64,000 nucleotides of DNA, from assembly GCF_029953595.1 (NCBI RefSeq), contig NZ_CP124537.1:62001-126000 (forward strand), given 5' to 3'. A program made the position numbers and the translations under genes. Within the stretch, counting starts at the first letter, position 1. Each line of letters begins with the position of its first letter. The DNA comes from Fuscovulum ytuae (lineage in GTDB: Bacteria > Pseudomonadota > Alphaproteobacteria > Rhodobacterales > Rhodobacteraceae). Under the pieces are notes generated by a model. That model saw only the letters and a program-made list of their open reading frames with translations. It had not been told where the DNA came from and made no database searches. Positions 1 through 8,384 of this stretch are shown one piece after another.

Positions 1-283
1 TTTCGTAAACCGTCAGATGCGGGAAAACCGCATAGTTCTGAAACACCATCGCGATCCCGCGTTCGCGGGCCGGAAGATGATCGACCCGGCGCCCGCCGAT
101 CCAGACCTCGCCCGCGCTGGGTGTTTCCAGCCCTGCGATGATGCGCAAGAGCGTGGTCTTTCCGCAGCCCGACGCACCCAGCAGCACCATGAATTCCTGA
201 TCCGCGATGGTCAGATCAATGGAATGCAGCGCGGTGAAGGCTCCGAAGGACTTGGCAACGCCTTTAATTTCGATAACGGCCAT
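1..283 (-). CDS. ABC sugar-type importer ATP-binding protein (N-terminal part, cut by window edge)
   Basis: This is the amino-terminal 94 residues of an ABC transporter ATPase of the MalK/UgpC type, which would power the two permeases encoded just upstream. The start codon at 283 follows an AGGAGG sequence 4-9 bases away and opens with MAVIEIKGVAKSFGAF. A Walker A motif (GASGCGKTT) and the start of the Q-loop (AMVFQNYAVFPH) are visible. The gene follows the permease stop at 292 with an 8-base gap, so it is probably the last or near-last gene of the LacI-led operon. The signature motif, Walker B and any C-terminal sugar-regulation domain lie outside the window, so the substrate cannot be judged from this fragment. 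Confidence 0.93.
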   Translation of the reverse strand, partial: MAVIEIKGVAKSFGAFTALHSIDLTIADQEFMVLLGASGCGKTTLLRIIAGLETPSAGEVWIGGRRVDHLPARERGIAMVFQNYAVFPHLTVYE

Positions 284-291
284 ATGTCCTC

Positions 292-1110
292 CTAACGGTT
301 CGCGATGCCCCAGAGCGCAAAGAGGTATTTGCGAACGACGAAGATGAAGATGAGTGCTGGCAGAACCAGCGCAGCGCCCCCGGCGAATTTCAGAGGCAGC
401 GGTGAGACGTCCAGGGATTGCAGCAAGAACGCCGTCAGTGTGCGGTTTTCGATTGTCAGGACGGCGGCGGCGAATACCTCGTTCCAGCTGATGACGAAGG
501 CAAAGACGGCGCTGGCGGCGATGCCGGGGGCGGCCAGTGGAAGGATCACCTTTGTAAAGGCCTGAAGTCGGGTGCAGCCAAGCGTCCATGCCGCCTCTTC
601 GAGTTCGAGGGGAATGCCGGAAAACAGCGAAAAGGTGATCAGAACAGCGAAAGGCAGGGCCAGCGTCGTATGGACAAGGGCCAGACCGAAGATCGTGTCA
701 TCAAGCCCGGTACGGATGAACATCACCGCAAGTGGCAAGGCCAGCAGCGGCAAGGGGAAGGCCCGCGTCATCACCACAAGGAAGCGGAAGACCTCTTTCC
801 CCGGAAAATCGAAGCGCGACAGCGCATAACCCGCAGGTGCGCCGATGCCGATGGAAAGGACCATGGTCACCGCTGCGACCTTGACCGAATTCCAAAGCGC
901 CTCAACCACCCCTGAAAATCCGAAAAAGAACGACAGGGATTCGATATCAAAAGAAGGAAAGAAGGATTTCGGGAATGCCGTCACCTCGTCTGGGGCGGAT
1001 AGGGCATTGACGAAAAGCAGCCAGATCGGTGCCAGAACCCAGACGATCAGTAGGGCGGTTCCTGCGATAAAGACGCGATTTCCCGCGCGGCGGATGTTCG
1101 GATCGGTCAT
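292..1110 (-). CDS. ABC importer inner-membrane permease (MalG-like)
   Basis: A 272-residue permease of the carbohydrate ABC importer class, the MalG-like partner of the preceding gene. About six membrane segments can be seen, starting with residues 12-34 (VFIAGTALLIVWVLAPIWLL). The EAA loop that contacts the ATPase is recognisable as EEAAWTLGCTRLQAFTKVILPLA. I chose ATG 1110 (MTDPNIRRAG), not the longer open frame to 1233, because it overlaps the upstream stop in an ATGA arrangement and the extra N-terminus is unlike any permease. It is translationally coupled to the gene before it. The transported sugar is not identifiable. Confidence 0.9.
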   Translation of the reverse strand: MTDPNIRRAGNRVFIAGTALLIVWVLAPIWLLFVNALSAPDEVTAFPKSFFPSFDIESLSFFFGFSGVVEALWNSVKVAAVTMVLSIGIGAPAGYALSRFDFPGKEVFRFLVVMTRAFPLPLLALPLAVMFIRTGLDDTIFGLALVHTTLALPFAVLITFSLFSGIPLELEEAAWTLGCTRLQAFTKVILPLAAPGIAASAVFAFVISWNEVFAAAVLTIENRTLTAFLLQSLDVSPLPLKFAGGAALVLPALIFIFVVRKYLFALWGIANR

Positions 1111-1949
1111 ATCCGCGCCCCCTTCGGCACATGCAAGAGGCGTAGGATCAACACGGTGAAGGCCACCGAAATACCTAGGATCACCATGGCAAAGGCGGCC
1201 GCGATTCCGCGATCCTGCATGGCAAATTGCCAATGATAGGTTTCCGACATCAGGACCGGGAATTGAGTCCCGCCCAAGGCGACGACCACGGCGAACACCT
1301 CAAAGGCAAGGATCACGCGCAGGATCAGCGCGGTCTGCAAGCTGGGCCGGAGCATCGGAAGGGTGACGCGAACAAAACGCTGCCAGCGGGTCGCGCCGAA
1401 TACCTCGGCTGCCTCGCCGTATTCTTTCGGGATAAGCCCCAACCCGGCAACAAGGATCACCATCATGATTGCGGTTGCGCGCCATACCTCGGCCAGAACG
1501 ATGGCGATGAAGATCACCCACAGGTTCTGATAGCCAAGCAACAGGATCGGCGCTTCCACAATGCCGAGGCCAACGAGAAGGCTATTCAGGAAGCCAGACT
1601 GTTCAAAAACCGAAAGCCAGATCAGTCCTGCGGCCAGATCAGAAATCCCAAGTGGAATGGCAAAGACATAAAGGATGACGGAACGACCCCGCTGGAGCTT
1701 TGCCACGATCGACGCCATGGTCAGCGCCATCGCAAGCTGGATCGGGACAACGACTGCGGCCAAGAGCATCGTGTTCCAGAATGCTGTGCCGAATTTCCAG
1801 TGACCTGCCATCCGGCGAAAGTTTTCAAGGCTATAGGCCCCGTCCCGCGTCACACTGTCGATGGCGACCAGCGTGAAGGGATAAAGGAAGAACAGGCATA
1901 AAAAGGCCGTGGCTGGCAAGAGCAGCAAATAGGGCAGCATGCGCGGCAT
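1107..1949 (-). CDS. ABC importer inner-membrane permease (MalF-like)
   Basis: A 280-residue permease with six predicted membrane helices, the first in residues 3-25 (RMLPYLLLLPATAFLCLFFL). The EAA loop reads YGEAAEVFGATRWQRFVRVTLP, typical for the inner-membrane part of sugar ABC importers of the MalF/UgpA type. It lies between the binding-protein gene, about 60 bases upstream, and the second permease, whose ATG overlaps its TGA. Length and hydropathy match the family. It should form a heterodimer with the next permease and bind the ATPase encoded at the window edge. Substrate unknown. Confidence 0.9.
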   Translation of the reverse strand: MPRMLPYLLLLPATAFLCLFFLYPFTLVAIDSVTRDGAYSLENFRRMAGHWKFGTAFWNTMLLAAVVVPIQLAMALTMASIVAKLQRGRSVILYVFAIPLGISDLAAGLIWLSVFEQSGFLNSLLVGLGIVEAPILLLGYQNLWVIFIAIVLAEVWRATAIMMVILVAGLGLIPKEYGEAAEVFGATRWQRFVRVTLPMLRPSLQTALILRVILAFEVFAVVVALGGTQFPVLMSETYHWQFAMQDRGIAAAFAMVILGISVAFTVLILRLLHVPKGARI

Positions 1950-2009
1950 GGCCGGACCTCGTCAGGAAAGGGTCTGGGGCACGGGTGGACCGTGCCCCAG
2001 AATCTGGAT

Positions 2010-3275
2010 TCAGTTGACGGGGCAGGGGCCGTCGGACGCCGCATCCGGCGCCCAGCAGGGGGCATTCGCCTCAACCATCAGGGCGCGCAGCGCCTCGGCC
2101 TGTTCGTCCAGAACCGTGCGGATGTCTTGCCCGCCCAGAACAATCCTTTCAAACGTGTCCGAGTAGATTTGGCTGAATTGCCCACCCTTTTCGCCAAGAC
2201 CCATGGGCAGAAGCGCGGGCAGGGCATCCGGTGCGCCCGTCATCGCCGCAATCGCCGGCCCCGACGCCTTGACGGAGGCGGGCATGTCATCGGGCAATTC
2301 TGTTGCGATGACCGGGAAGAAGTTGGTGGCCCGCAGGGTGGCGATCTGCGTTTCGGGTTTCAGCATATGGGCAACGAGCGCCATCGCCTCATCCATGTCG
2401 GGCGAAGTGCTTGGCACGGCAATCCCTGCCACCACCGGCATGAAGGCCCGGCCCATCGGACCAGCGGGGGCGGGGAAGGCCACAAAGTCATCAGGCCGCT
2501 GATTGAAAGCATCGGCGATCCGCGCGACATGGTCGAAGGCGATCCAGACCTCGTCGGTTACAAGCTGTTCCTGCATGAAGGAGTAGTTGGTCGAAGCCGG
2601 ATTCGTGTATTGCCACAGCTCCTTGAACTTGCCCCACGCAACTTCGGCCTCGGCCGAACGGAAATTGGTCACGGTCGACTTTGTGTAGGCAGGCAGCAGG
2701 AAGCCCTGGAAGAAGCGGTGCTTAAGGCCCTTCGGTCCCGCTGGGAAGCCGAACTTCGGGCCGCCCGTTGCCTCTGCCGTGGCCTTGGCCCACTCGATCA
2801 GCTGGTCATAGGTGAGGGCATTGATGTCAGCGCCAGCCGGAAGGAATTCAAGCGCCTTCTTGTTGGCCACCATCAGATAGGTCGCCTGCATCCAAGGGAT
2901 ATACTTCTGTTCACCCGTTCCCAACTTGCCAAGGTCAAGCATGGCAGGGCTGACCGCAGATGTATCGATCGCCGACAGATCGACCAGATCCGCCGTAAGA
3001 CCGGACAGATCGCCATGCAGCGCGCCCAGAACCGAAATGGTGCCAGATCCAGCCTGCAATTCGGCCTGCAGGCGGGTCAGCCACGGACCTTCATCCGAAG
3101 GCTGGAAATCCACCCCGCCGGGAAAGCCTGCCATCACCTGCTCGCGCATTTTCTGGCTTTCTTCCACGGGTTTGGCCTGCGTCGACCAGAACAGGGGTTC
3201 CGCGACTGTCGGTCCTGCCATCAGCGCGAGCATGGCAACAGCAAGCCCGGCGCGTCCTTTGTTTAGAAACTTCAT
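2010..3275 (-). CDS. ABC importer periplasmic solute-binding protein (family 1, sugar type)
   Basis: A 421-residue periplasmic binding protein. It has a classical signal peptide (MKFLNKGRAGLAVAMLALMA then GPTVA, with likely cleavage after A25). The mature part has the extracellular-solute-binding-family-1 layout: an N-terminal lobe, the IPWMQATYLMVANKKALE segment and a late helical C-terminus. A strong ribosome site (GGGAGGAAG) precedes ATG 3275. The gene sits between the LacI-type regulator, 34 bases upstream, and the first permease, which fits the delivery subunit of the same importer. Two late cysteines (APCWAPDAASDGPCP) could form a disulfide. Sequence alone does not reveal the ligand; an oligosaccharide or polyol is likely only because of the LacI partner. 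Confidence 0.85.
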   Translation of the reverse strand: MKFLNKGRAGLAVAMLALMAGPTVAEPLFWSTQAKPVEESQKMREQVMAGFPGGVDFQPSDEGPWLTRLQAELQAGSGTISVLGALHGDLSGLTADLVDLSAIDTSAVSPAMLDLGKLGTGEQKYIPWMQATYLMVANKKALEFLPAGADINALTYDQLIEWAKATAEATGGPKFGFPAGPKGLKHRFFQGFLLPAYTKSTVTNFRSAEAEVAWGKFKELWQYTNPASTNYSFMQEQLVTDEVWIAFDHVARIADAFNQRPDDFVAFPAPAGPMGRAFMPVVAGIAVPSTSPDMDEAMALVAHMLKPETQIATLRATNFFPVIATELPDDMPASVKASGPAIAAMTGAPDALPALLPMGLGEKGGQFSQIYSDTFERIVLGGQDIRTVLDEQAEALRALMVEANAPCWAPDAASDGPCPVN

Positions 3276-3310
3276 GGTCTTCCTCCCTTACTTATTTGTT
3301 TTCTTTTGCG

Positions 3311-4342
3311 TTATCCGGGCACCGGCCCATGACTGGCACGCAGCACCAACTTGGGTCGGATCAGGTGATGGGTTGGCGGTCGATCTGGATCGGCGATGCG
3401 GTCAATCAGCATCTCGGCGCAGGTGCGCGCTGCAGCGAAGGTGTCACTGTCAAAGGTGGAAAGGCCGGGACGTGCCGTCGCCGCCGAGGCGATATTGTCG
3501 AAACCAACGACCGAAACATCCACCGGCACATCAAGCGACAGGCTTTCGGCAACTTGCAGCACGGCCATGGCCAGACCGTCAAACATGGCGATCACGGCTG
3601 TCGGGCGCGGCGTATTGGTCAGCATGCCATGGATAACCTGCCGCCGCCGGGTGCTGTCATAGCGCGGTGAGGTGACGATACTGACCGTGACCTCAGGGTC
3701 GCCGCGCCGTTCGATGGCCCGCATCAACCCTTCGGTCCGATGCAAGCGGAACGTCATCAGTTCTTCGATCGTCAGCAGCGCGAAGTGCCGATGCCCCAGC
3801 GCATAAAGCATGTCGAAGGCTTCGCCGAATGCCGTGAAACCATCAGTGTCCACCCAGTCATGCAACCGATCCTCGGCCGCGACGCGCCCGTGGGTGACGA
3901 AAGGGAAACCCGCTTCGATCAAGAAATCCACACGGGGATCAACCTCGGACGTACGGCCAAGGATCAGGCCATCTGCGCGGCGGGACGCGACGATGTTCTG
4001 GATGACCGAAAGTTCCGATTGGCCCTGCGGAATCGCGGCCAGAAACAGGTCAACTCCGTTCTGACCCAATCCGTGGCCCAAGCCTGAAAGGAACTCTCCC
4101 AAATAGCTGTCTTCGCGGCCATAGCCGGGATCCGTTAGCACCAGTCCGGCAAATCCGCTGTTGCGCTTGCCGACAAGGGTCTGGGCGGCGCGGTTGGGGG
4201 CATAGCCAAGTTCCTGAGCAACATGGCGCACCTTGGCCCTTGTGGATTCCGGTATCCGCTCATGTCCCGAAAGGGCCCGCGACACGGTTGACGGCGACAG
4301 TCCCAAGGCCCGCGCGATATCCTTGATGGTCGCTACCGTCAT
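3311..4342 (-). CDS. LacI-family transcriptional regulator
   Basis: A 343-residue LacI/GalR regulator. Residues 4-25 form the DNA-binding helix-turn-helix and hinge (TIKDIARALGLSPSTVSRAL), followed by VRHVAQELGYAPNRAAQTL and a periplasmic-binding-like effector domain. I start it at ATG 4342 (MTVATIKD). The open frame runs 29 codons further upstream, but LacI proteins begin just before the helix-turn-helix. It leads the importer genes on the same strand with a 35-base gap to the binding-protein gene, so it is probably co-transcribed with them and autoregulated. A candidate operator lies about 70-85 bases upstream at 4411-4429. The effector is presumably the imported sugar or a derivative. Confidence 0.92.
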   Translation of the reverse strand: MTVATIKDIARALGLSPSTVSRALSGHERIPESTRAKVRHVAQELGYAPNRAAQTLVGKRNSGFAGLVLTDPGYGREDSYLGEFLSGLGHGLGQNGVDLFLAAIPQGQSELSVIQNIVASRRADGLILGRTSEVDPRVDFLIEAGFPFVTHGRVAAEDRLHDWVDTDGFTAFGEAFDMLYALGHRHFALLTIEELMTFRLHRTEGLMRAIERRGDPEVTVSIVTSPRYDSTRRRQVIHGMLTNTPRPTAVIAMFDGLAMAVLQVAESLSLDVPVDVSVVGFDNIASAATARPGLSTFDSDTFAAARTCAEMLIDRIADPDRPPTHHLIRPKLVLRASHGPVPG

Positions 4343-4410
4343 TCCAATCGGCCTTTTCGTTCGTGTTCCGACGGTTTGGATTCGCCTGACTGTAGCGCTG
4401 CTTGAGAAAT

Positions 4411-4429
4411 TGTGCAAACGATTGCGCAA
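4411..4429. promoter_or_regulatory. Candidate LacI-family operator
   Basis: The core GCAAACGATTGC (4414-4425) is a near-perfect dyad around a central CG: five of six base pairs are symmetric. This is the usual look of LacI/GalR operators (GCAA..CG..TTGC). It lies 70-85 bases upstream of the regulator start, where repression of the whole operon would be expected. The remaining divergent spacer (4343-4753) also holds a second, different dyad at 4620-4638. No footprint or promoter can be proven from sequence. Confidence 0.5.
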
Positions 4430-4619
4430 ATCGATGCGAAAGCCGCTGCATAGGATTGTGTTTCCTTCTGGTCGGAACCCAAATTGTCGTTTTCTCGCTT
4501 TGAGACGAGATGTTCTGTCCTCTGGCGACGATGTCTTGGAAGGGAGGCATGGGGATCCGTAGGCCCGGGTGGATCATGTGCCCTACCGGGCGAAAATTCG
4601 CGTCAGACTTGGCGGGAAA

Positions 4620-4638
4620 CTGCGCGGAACTTGCGCAG
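4620..4638. promoter_or_regulatory. Dyad upstream of TRAP operon (possible DctD-type activator site)
   Basis: CTGCGC and GCGCAG form a perfect 6-base inverted repeat with a 7-base spacer; the central 17 bases read TGCGCGGAACTTGCGCA. The site ends about 115 bases before the TAXI binding-protein start. It resembles, from memory, the dyads bound by rhizobial DctD upstream of dctA. The DctB/DctD-like pair encoded downstream would be the natural ligand. I could not find a convincing GG-N10-GC sigma-54 promoter between the dyad and 4754. Confidence 0.35.
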
Positions 4639-4753
4639 CAGATGATCGCCGATGGTTCCATTGAAGGCCTGTTTCGCCAAGAATGACGCATCCCGCAGAG
4701 GAGAGACGGGAGAGGAATGGGCCATGCGCCCTTCCGATTAACAGGAGGATCAC

Positions 4754-5713
4754 ATGACCAATCTTTTTCCGCGCGGATTTCGCGCGTTGATCGCCTGCAC
4801 CGCCTTGGCCACTGTTCCGGTGGCGGCACAGGCCGAGCAATTCATCAATATCCTGACCGGCGGCACGTCGGGCGTGTACTACCCGATTGGGGTAGGGCTT
4901 TCGAAGATCTATGCCGACGGGATCGAAGGAGCGCGCACGCAGGTGCAATCAACCAAGGCATCGGTGGAAAACCTGAACCTCTTGCAGCAAGGGAAGGGCG
5001 AGTTTGCCATCGCCTTGGGTGACTCGGTCAAATACGCGTGGGAAGGTAATGCCGATGTGGGCTTTGCGGCCCCGCTTGATAAATTGCGCGGCATTGCGGC
5101 GGCCTATCCGAACTATATCCAGATTGCGGCATCGGCTGAATCCGGCATCACCAGCATCGCTGATTTCAAGGGGCGCGCCATGTCGGTTGGCGCGGCCAAG
5201 TCGGGGACCGAATTGAACGCACGCGCCATTATGGGCGCGCTGGACATGTCTTATGACGATCTGTCGAAGGTGGAATACCTGCCCTTTGCCGAATCCGTCG
5301 AACTGATGAAGAACCGCCAATTGGACGGCACGCTGCAATCGGCGGGTCTGGGCGTGGCATCGCTGAAAGACCTTGCGACCTCGGTCCCGACGACGATCGT
5401 GTCGATCCCCCCCGAGGTGGCCGACACATTGGGTGCCCCTTATATGGCGGCGACGATCCCGGCTGGCACCTATGAAGGCCAGACCGCCGATGTGCCAACG
5501 CTGGCTGTTGGCAACTTCTTCCTGACGCATGAAGGCGTGGACGAAGAGACAGTCTATCAGATGACCAAACTTATGTTCGAAAACCTGCCCGAACTGGTGG
5601 CAGCGCATCAGGCAGCGAAGGCGATCACGCTGGATACCGCACTCGACGGGATGCCGGTTCCCCTTCATCCGGGGGCCGAGCGGTATTACCGCGAAGTCGG
5701 TCTGATCAAGTAA
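4754..5713 (+). CDS. TAXI-family TRAP transporter solute-binding protein
   Basis: A 319-residue periplasmic receptor of the TAXI (TRAP-associated extracytoplasmic immunogenic) class. It has a signal peptide ending near AAQA (residue 27). The mature N-terminus FINILTGGTSGVYYPIGVGL is the family's hallmark glycine-rich segment. Later come TKASVENLNLLQQGKGEFAIALGDS and the typical AKSGTELNARAIM loop. An AGGAGG ribosome site precedes ATG 4754. The fused TRAP permease follows after 69 bases. TAXI receptors are associated with dicarboxylates or amino acids such as glutamate, but the ligand cannot be fixed here. Some of the 4343-4753 leader may carry the promoter and the dyad described above. Confidence 0.95.
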   Translation: MTNLFPRGFRALIACTALATVPVAAQAEQFINILTGGTSGVYYPIGVGLSKIYADGIEGARTQVQSTKASVENLNLLQQGKGEFAIALGDSVKYAWEGNADVGFAAPLDKLRGIAAAYPNYIQIAASAESGITSIADFKGRAMSVGAAKSGTELNARAIMGALDMSYDDLSKVEYLPFAESVELMKNRQLDGTLQSAGLGVASLKDLATSVPTTIVSIPPEVADTLGAPYMAATIPAGTYEGQTADVPTLAVGNFFLTHEGVDEETVYQMTKLMFENLPELVAAHQAAKAITLDTALDGMPVPLHPGAERYYREVGLIK

Positions 5714-5782
5714 GACCAGCAAGCGAAATAAGGGGCGGGCTAGCAGGGCCCGCCCTGCCATGCAGGGTCCGGGGAGGGGACG

Positions 5783-7870
5783 ATGTCGCAGAATGCCGAA
5801 GCGCCGGATGGCCTTCAGGTTGCCAATCCGCATGACCCGCTTGTGGCGGGATTTCCAATGTCTTTCGAGGGCAGGCTTCTGTTTTGGATCGCCGTCGCTT
5901 TTTCGGTGTTTCAGGTTCTGACCGCCGCGCATTTGGTGGATTTCGCAAGTCAGGTTACGCGGGCCTTCCATGTGGGTTTCCTGATGCTGTTGGGCTTTCC
6001 ACTTCTGGCCCTGATGCGTGGCAGCGGCCGGTCGGTAAAGGCGGTGGCTTGGTCGGCGGCCTGTCTGGCTGTGGCAGTGGCGCTTTATCAGTGGTGGGAA
6101 TATGTGCCCCTGCTGATGCGGGCCGGCGATCCTTTGGGGCGCGACATTGTCTTTGGCGTGATCGTGCTGGGCCTGACCTTCGCTGCGGCTTGGGCGATCA
6201 TGGGGCCGGCGCTTCCGATCATTGCCGGTGCCTTTCTCGCCTATTGCCTCTGGGGCGAATATCTTCCCAGCCCGCTTAATCATCGCGGCTATGATTTTGC
6301 GCAGGTGATCGACCATATGGCTTATGGGACCGAAGGGATCTACGGCATCCCCACCTATGTCTCTTCGACCTTCATCTTCCTGTTCATCCTGTTCGGGGCC
6401 TTTCTGGAGAAGGCGGGGATGATCCGCCTTTTTACGGATGTCTCGCTTGGCCTGGTCGGGCACAAGATGGGGGGCGCGGCGAAGGTTTCGGTTCTGTCGT
6501 CAGGATTGATGGGCACGATTTCGGGGTCAGGCGTTGCGAATGTGGTGACCACAGGACAATTCACCATCCCATTGATGAAGAAGTTCGGCTACCGCCCCGC
6601 CTTTGCCGGTGGCGTGGAAGCAACGGCAAGCATGGGCGGTCAGATCATGCCGCCGGTCATGGGCGCAGTGGCCTTTATCATGGCCGAAACGCTGGGCGTC
6701 GAATATGTCGAGATCGTTCAGGCGGCGATCATCCCCGCCATCCTTTACTTCGCTGCGGCCTTCTGGATGGTGCATCTTGAGGCAGGCCGTATGAACCTGC
6801 GCGGGCTCAGCAAGGCGGAGCTTCCCTCGCCCAAGGCTGCGCTTAAGGAGGGCTGGCATCTGATCCTGCCGCTGGGTGTTTTGGTCTGGCTTCTTTTTTC
6901 GGGCTATACGCCTCTCTTTGCCGGAACCGTCGGTCTTGGCCTGACATTGATGCTTATTCTTGGCGCAAGCGTGGCGCTTGGTCTGCCCTCGGGCGCGATA
7001 CGGGTGATCTTCTGGATCGGGATCGGCCTTCTTGCGGGTGCCTTTTTGCATTGGGGGATCTGGGTGCTGGCTACGGCCGTGGTCGTGTTGGTTGCCATGA
7101 ACCTGATGTCGAAGGGCGGGCGCGAGACGATTGTTATGTGCCGCGATGCCTTGGCCGATGGCGCGAAGACCGCGCTGCCGGTGGGGGTCGCCTGTGCGCT
7201 GGTTGGGATCATCATTGGCACCATGACGTTGACAGGGGCGGCAAATACCTTCGGCCAATTCATCGTGGGGGTTGGCGAGAAAAGCCTGTTCCTGTCGCTG
7301 GTCCTGACGATGATCACCTGTATCGTTCTGGGCATGGGAATCCCGACAATTCCCAACTACATCATCACCTCTTCGATTGCCGGGCCTGCCCTGTTGGAAC
7401 TGGGGGTTCCGCTGATCGTCAGCCACATGTTCGTCTTCTATTTCGGCATCTTGGCCGATCTGACACCGCCTGTGGCACTTGCCTGTTTCGCGGCGGCCCC
7501 GATTGCGAAAGAGCGTGGACTGACGATCAGTCTGCAGGCGGTGAAGATCGCGGCCGCAGGTTTTGTCATACCTTTCATGGCAGTCTACACACCCGCCCTG
7601 ATGCTGCAGGATGGCGGGCCTTTGTCGCAATCCATCGGATATGTGCCGGCGGTGGTTTATGTTGTTGTGAAGACCATCACGGCGATTGGTCTTTGGGGCG
7701 TGGCGGTGATTGGATGGTTGGGGAGACCACTGGTCTTGTGGCAGCGTGGGCTTGCAATGGTGGCAGCCTTTGCCTTGATCGTGGCAGCGCCGATCTCCGA
7801 TATCGTTGGTTTTCTTTTGGTGGCAACCTTTGTAGCCCAACACCTTCTGGTCCAGCGAGCATCGGCATGA
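5783..7870 (+). CDS. TRAP transporter fused permease (4TM + 12TM, TAXI-associated)
   Basis: A 695-residue inner-membrane protein in which the small DctQ-like and large DctM-like TRAP subunits are fused, as is normal for TAXI systems. Many hydrophobic segments alternate through the chain. The transport-core motifs SGSGVANVVTTGQFTIPLMKK and EATASMGGQIMPPVMGAVAF are present, with a second glycine-rich repeat near GMGIPTIPNYIITSS. It would couple solute uptake to an ion gradient without ATP. It lies between the receptor gene and a DUF1850 gene whose ATG overlaps its TGA, so the three are one transcription unit. Confidence 0.95.
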   Translation: MSQNAEAPDGLQVANPHDPLVAGFPMSFEGRLLFWIAVAFSVFQVLTAAHLVDFASQVTRAFHVGFLMLLGFPLLALMRGSGRSVKAVAWSAACLAVAVALYQWWEYVPLLMRAGDPLGRDIVFGVIVLGLTFAAAWAIMGPALPIIAGAFLAYCLWGEYLPSPLNHRGYDFAQVIDHMAYGTEGIYGIPTYVSSTFIFLFILFGAFLEKAGMIRLFTDVSLGLVGHKMGGAAKVSVLSSGLMGTISGSGVANVVTTGQFTIPLMKKFGYRPAFAGGVEATASMGGQIMPPVMGAVAFIMAETLGVEYVEIVQAAIIPAILYFAAAFWMVHLEAGRMNLRGLSKAELPSPKAALKEGWHLILPLGVLVWLLFSGYTPLFAGTVGLGLTLMLILGASVALGLPSGAIRVIFWIGIGLLAGAFLHWGIWVLATAVVVLVAMNLMSKGGRETIVMCRDALADGAKTALPVGVACALVGIIIGTMTLTGAANTFGQFIVGVGEKSLFLSLVLTMITCIVLGMGIPTIPNYIITSSIAGPALLELGVPLIVSHMFVFYFGILADLTPPVALACFAAAPIAKERGLTISLQAVKIAAAGFVIPFMAVYTPALMLQDGGPLSQSIGYVPAVVYVVVKTITAIGLWGVAVIGWLGRPLVLWQRGLAMVAAFALIVAAPISDIVGFLLVATFVAQHLLVQRASA

Positions 7871-8223
7871 ACTGCCTGCTGGCCGGGGGGATGATGTTGG
7901 TCCTGACCTCCCCCGGCTTTTCGCTGCATTGGACGCATTCGGTGGAACAGGTGGAATGGGCCGAGGAATGGCGCATTTTGTCGGATGGGCTGCAGCTGAC
8001 GCAGGCCCGCGTCAAGGGTTCGGGGGCGGGGATGGAGCCGGGCGACGGAGCCGAATTGATAGGTGGTTGGTGGGTCTGGTCGCCGGGAACTGTGGTCAAA
8101 GAGTTGCGGCTGGCCGCATCTGGCGCAACTGGGGCGGGCTGGCGATTGTGTGACGGCGCCAATTGTCATGAATTGGGTGCTGCGTCAGGACAGGCCGTGG
8201 TGATCGCACCTTGCGGGGAATGA
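7867..8223 (+). CDS. DUF1850 domain protein, TRAP-associated
   Basis: A small protein of 118 residues that starts with an ATGA overlap with the TRAP permease stop. It has a short hydrophobic N-terminus (MNCLLAGGMMLVLTSPGF) followed by the DUF1850 pattern: FSLHWTHSVEQVEWAEEW, then a G-E-L-I-GGWWVWSP segment. Proteins of this family commonly sit beside TAXI-type TRAP permeases. Their function is not established; an accessory envelope role is only an inference from this linkage. Two cysteines near the C-terminus (RLCDGANCHELG) could pair. The longer frame from 7051 is an out-of-phase reading of the permease gene. Confidence 0.8.
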   Translation: MNCLLAGGMMLVLTSPGFSLHWTHSVEQVEWAEEWRILSDGLQLTQARVKGSGAGMEPGDGAELIGGWWVWSPGTVVKELRLAASGATGAGWRLCDGANCHELGAASGQAVVIAPCGE

Positions 8224-8327
8224 ACATGGCGGTCGCTTTTATTGGGTTTTTTCCATGGTTCGACAGGGCCTATCCTTGCCGTTCCTACGATGGGAAAGAT
8301 GGGGAAGGGGCGACTTGCCCGATAGAA

Positions 8328-8344
8328 TATGGCAGCCTGCCATA
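8328..8344. promoter_or_regulatory. Perfect 17-bp palindrome before the sensor kinase gene
   Basis: TATGGCA-GCC-TGCCATA is a perfect 7-base inverted repeat with a 3-base centre. It lies 41 bases before the chosen kinase start and about 105 bases after the DUF1850 stop. No T-run follows, so it is not a typical terminator. It looks like a protein-binding site, perhaps for autoregulation of the two-component genes. Confidence 0.45.
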
Positions 8345-8384
8345 GCCCAAGTTGTGGCACCACTGATTGGCTGAGAGAGCACTG

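Noticed and set aside
1992-3266. 424-codon open frame on the plus strand opposite the sugar-binding protein
   Set aside because: It is a shadow of the binding-protein gene in GC-rich DNA; the product is Arg/His/Gly-rich with no domain, and the opposite strand has a signal peptide and good ribosome site.
4949-7843. Long minus-strand frames (504 and 438 codons) opposite the TRAP genes
   Set aside because: Composition is dominated by His, Arg, Gln and Gly and has no motif; the plus-strand genes are clear family members.
8355-8369. TGGCAC-N6-TTGG as a sigma-54 promoter before the DctB-like gene
   Set aside because: The spacing is one base too long and the element runs into the start of the gene.
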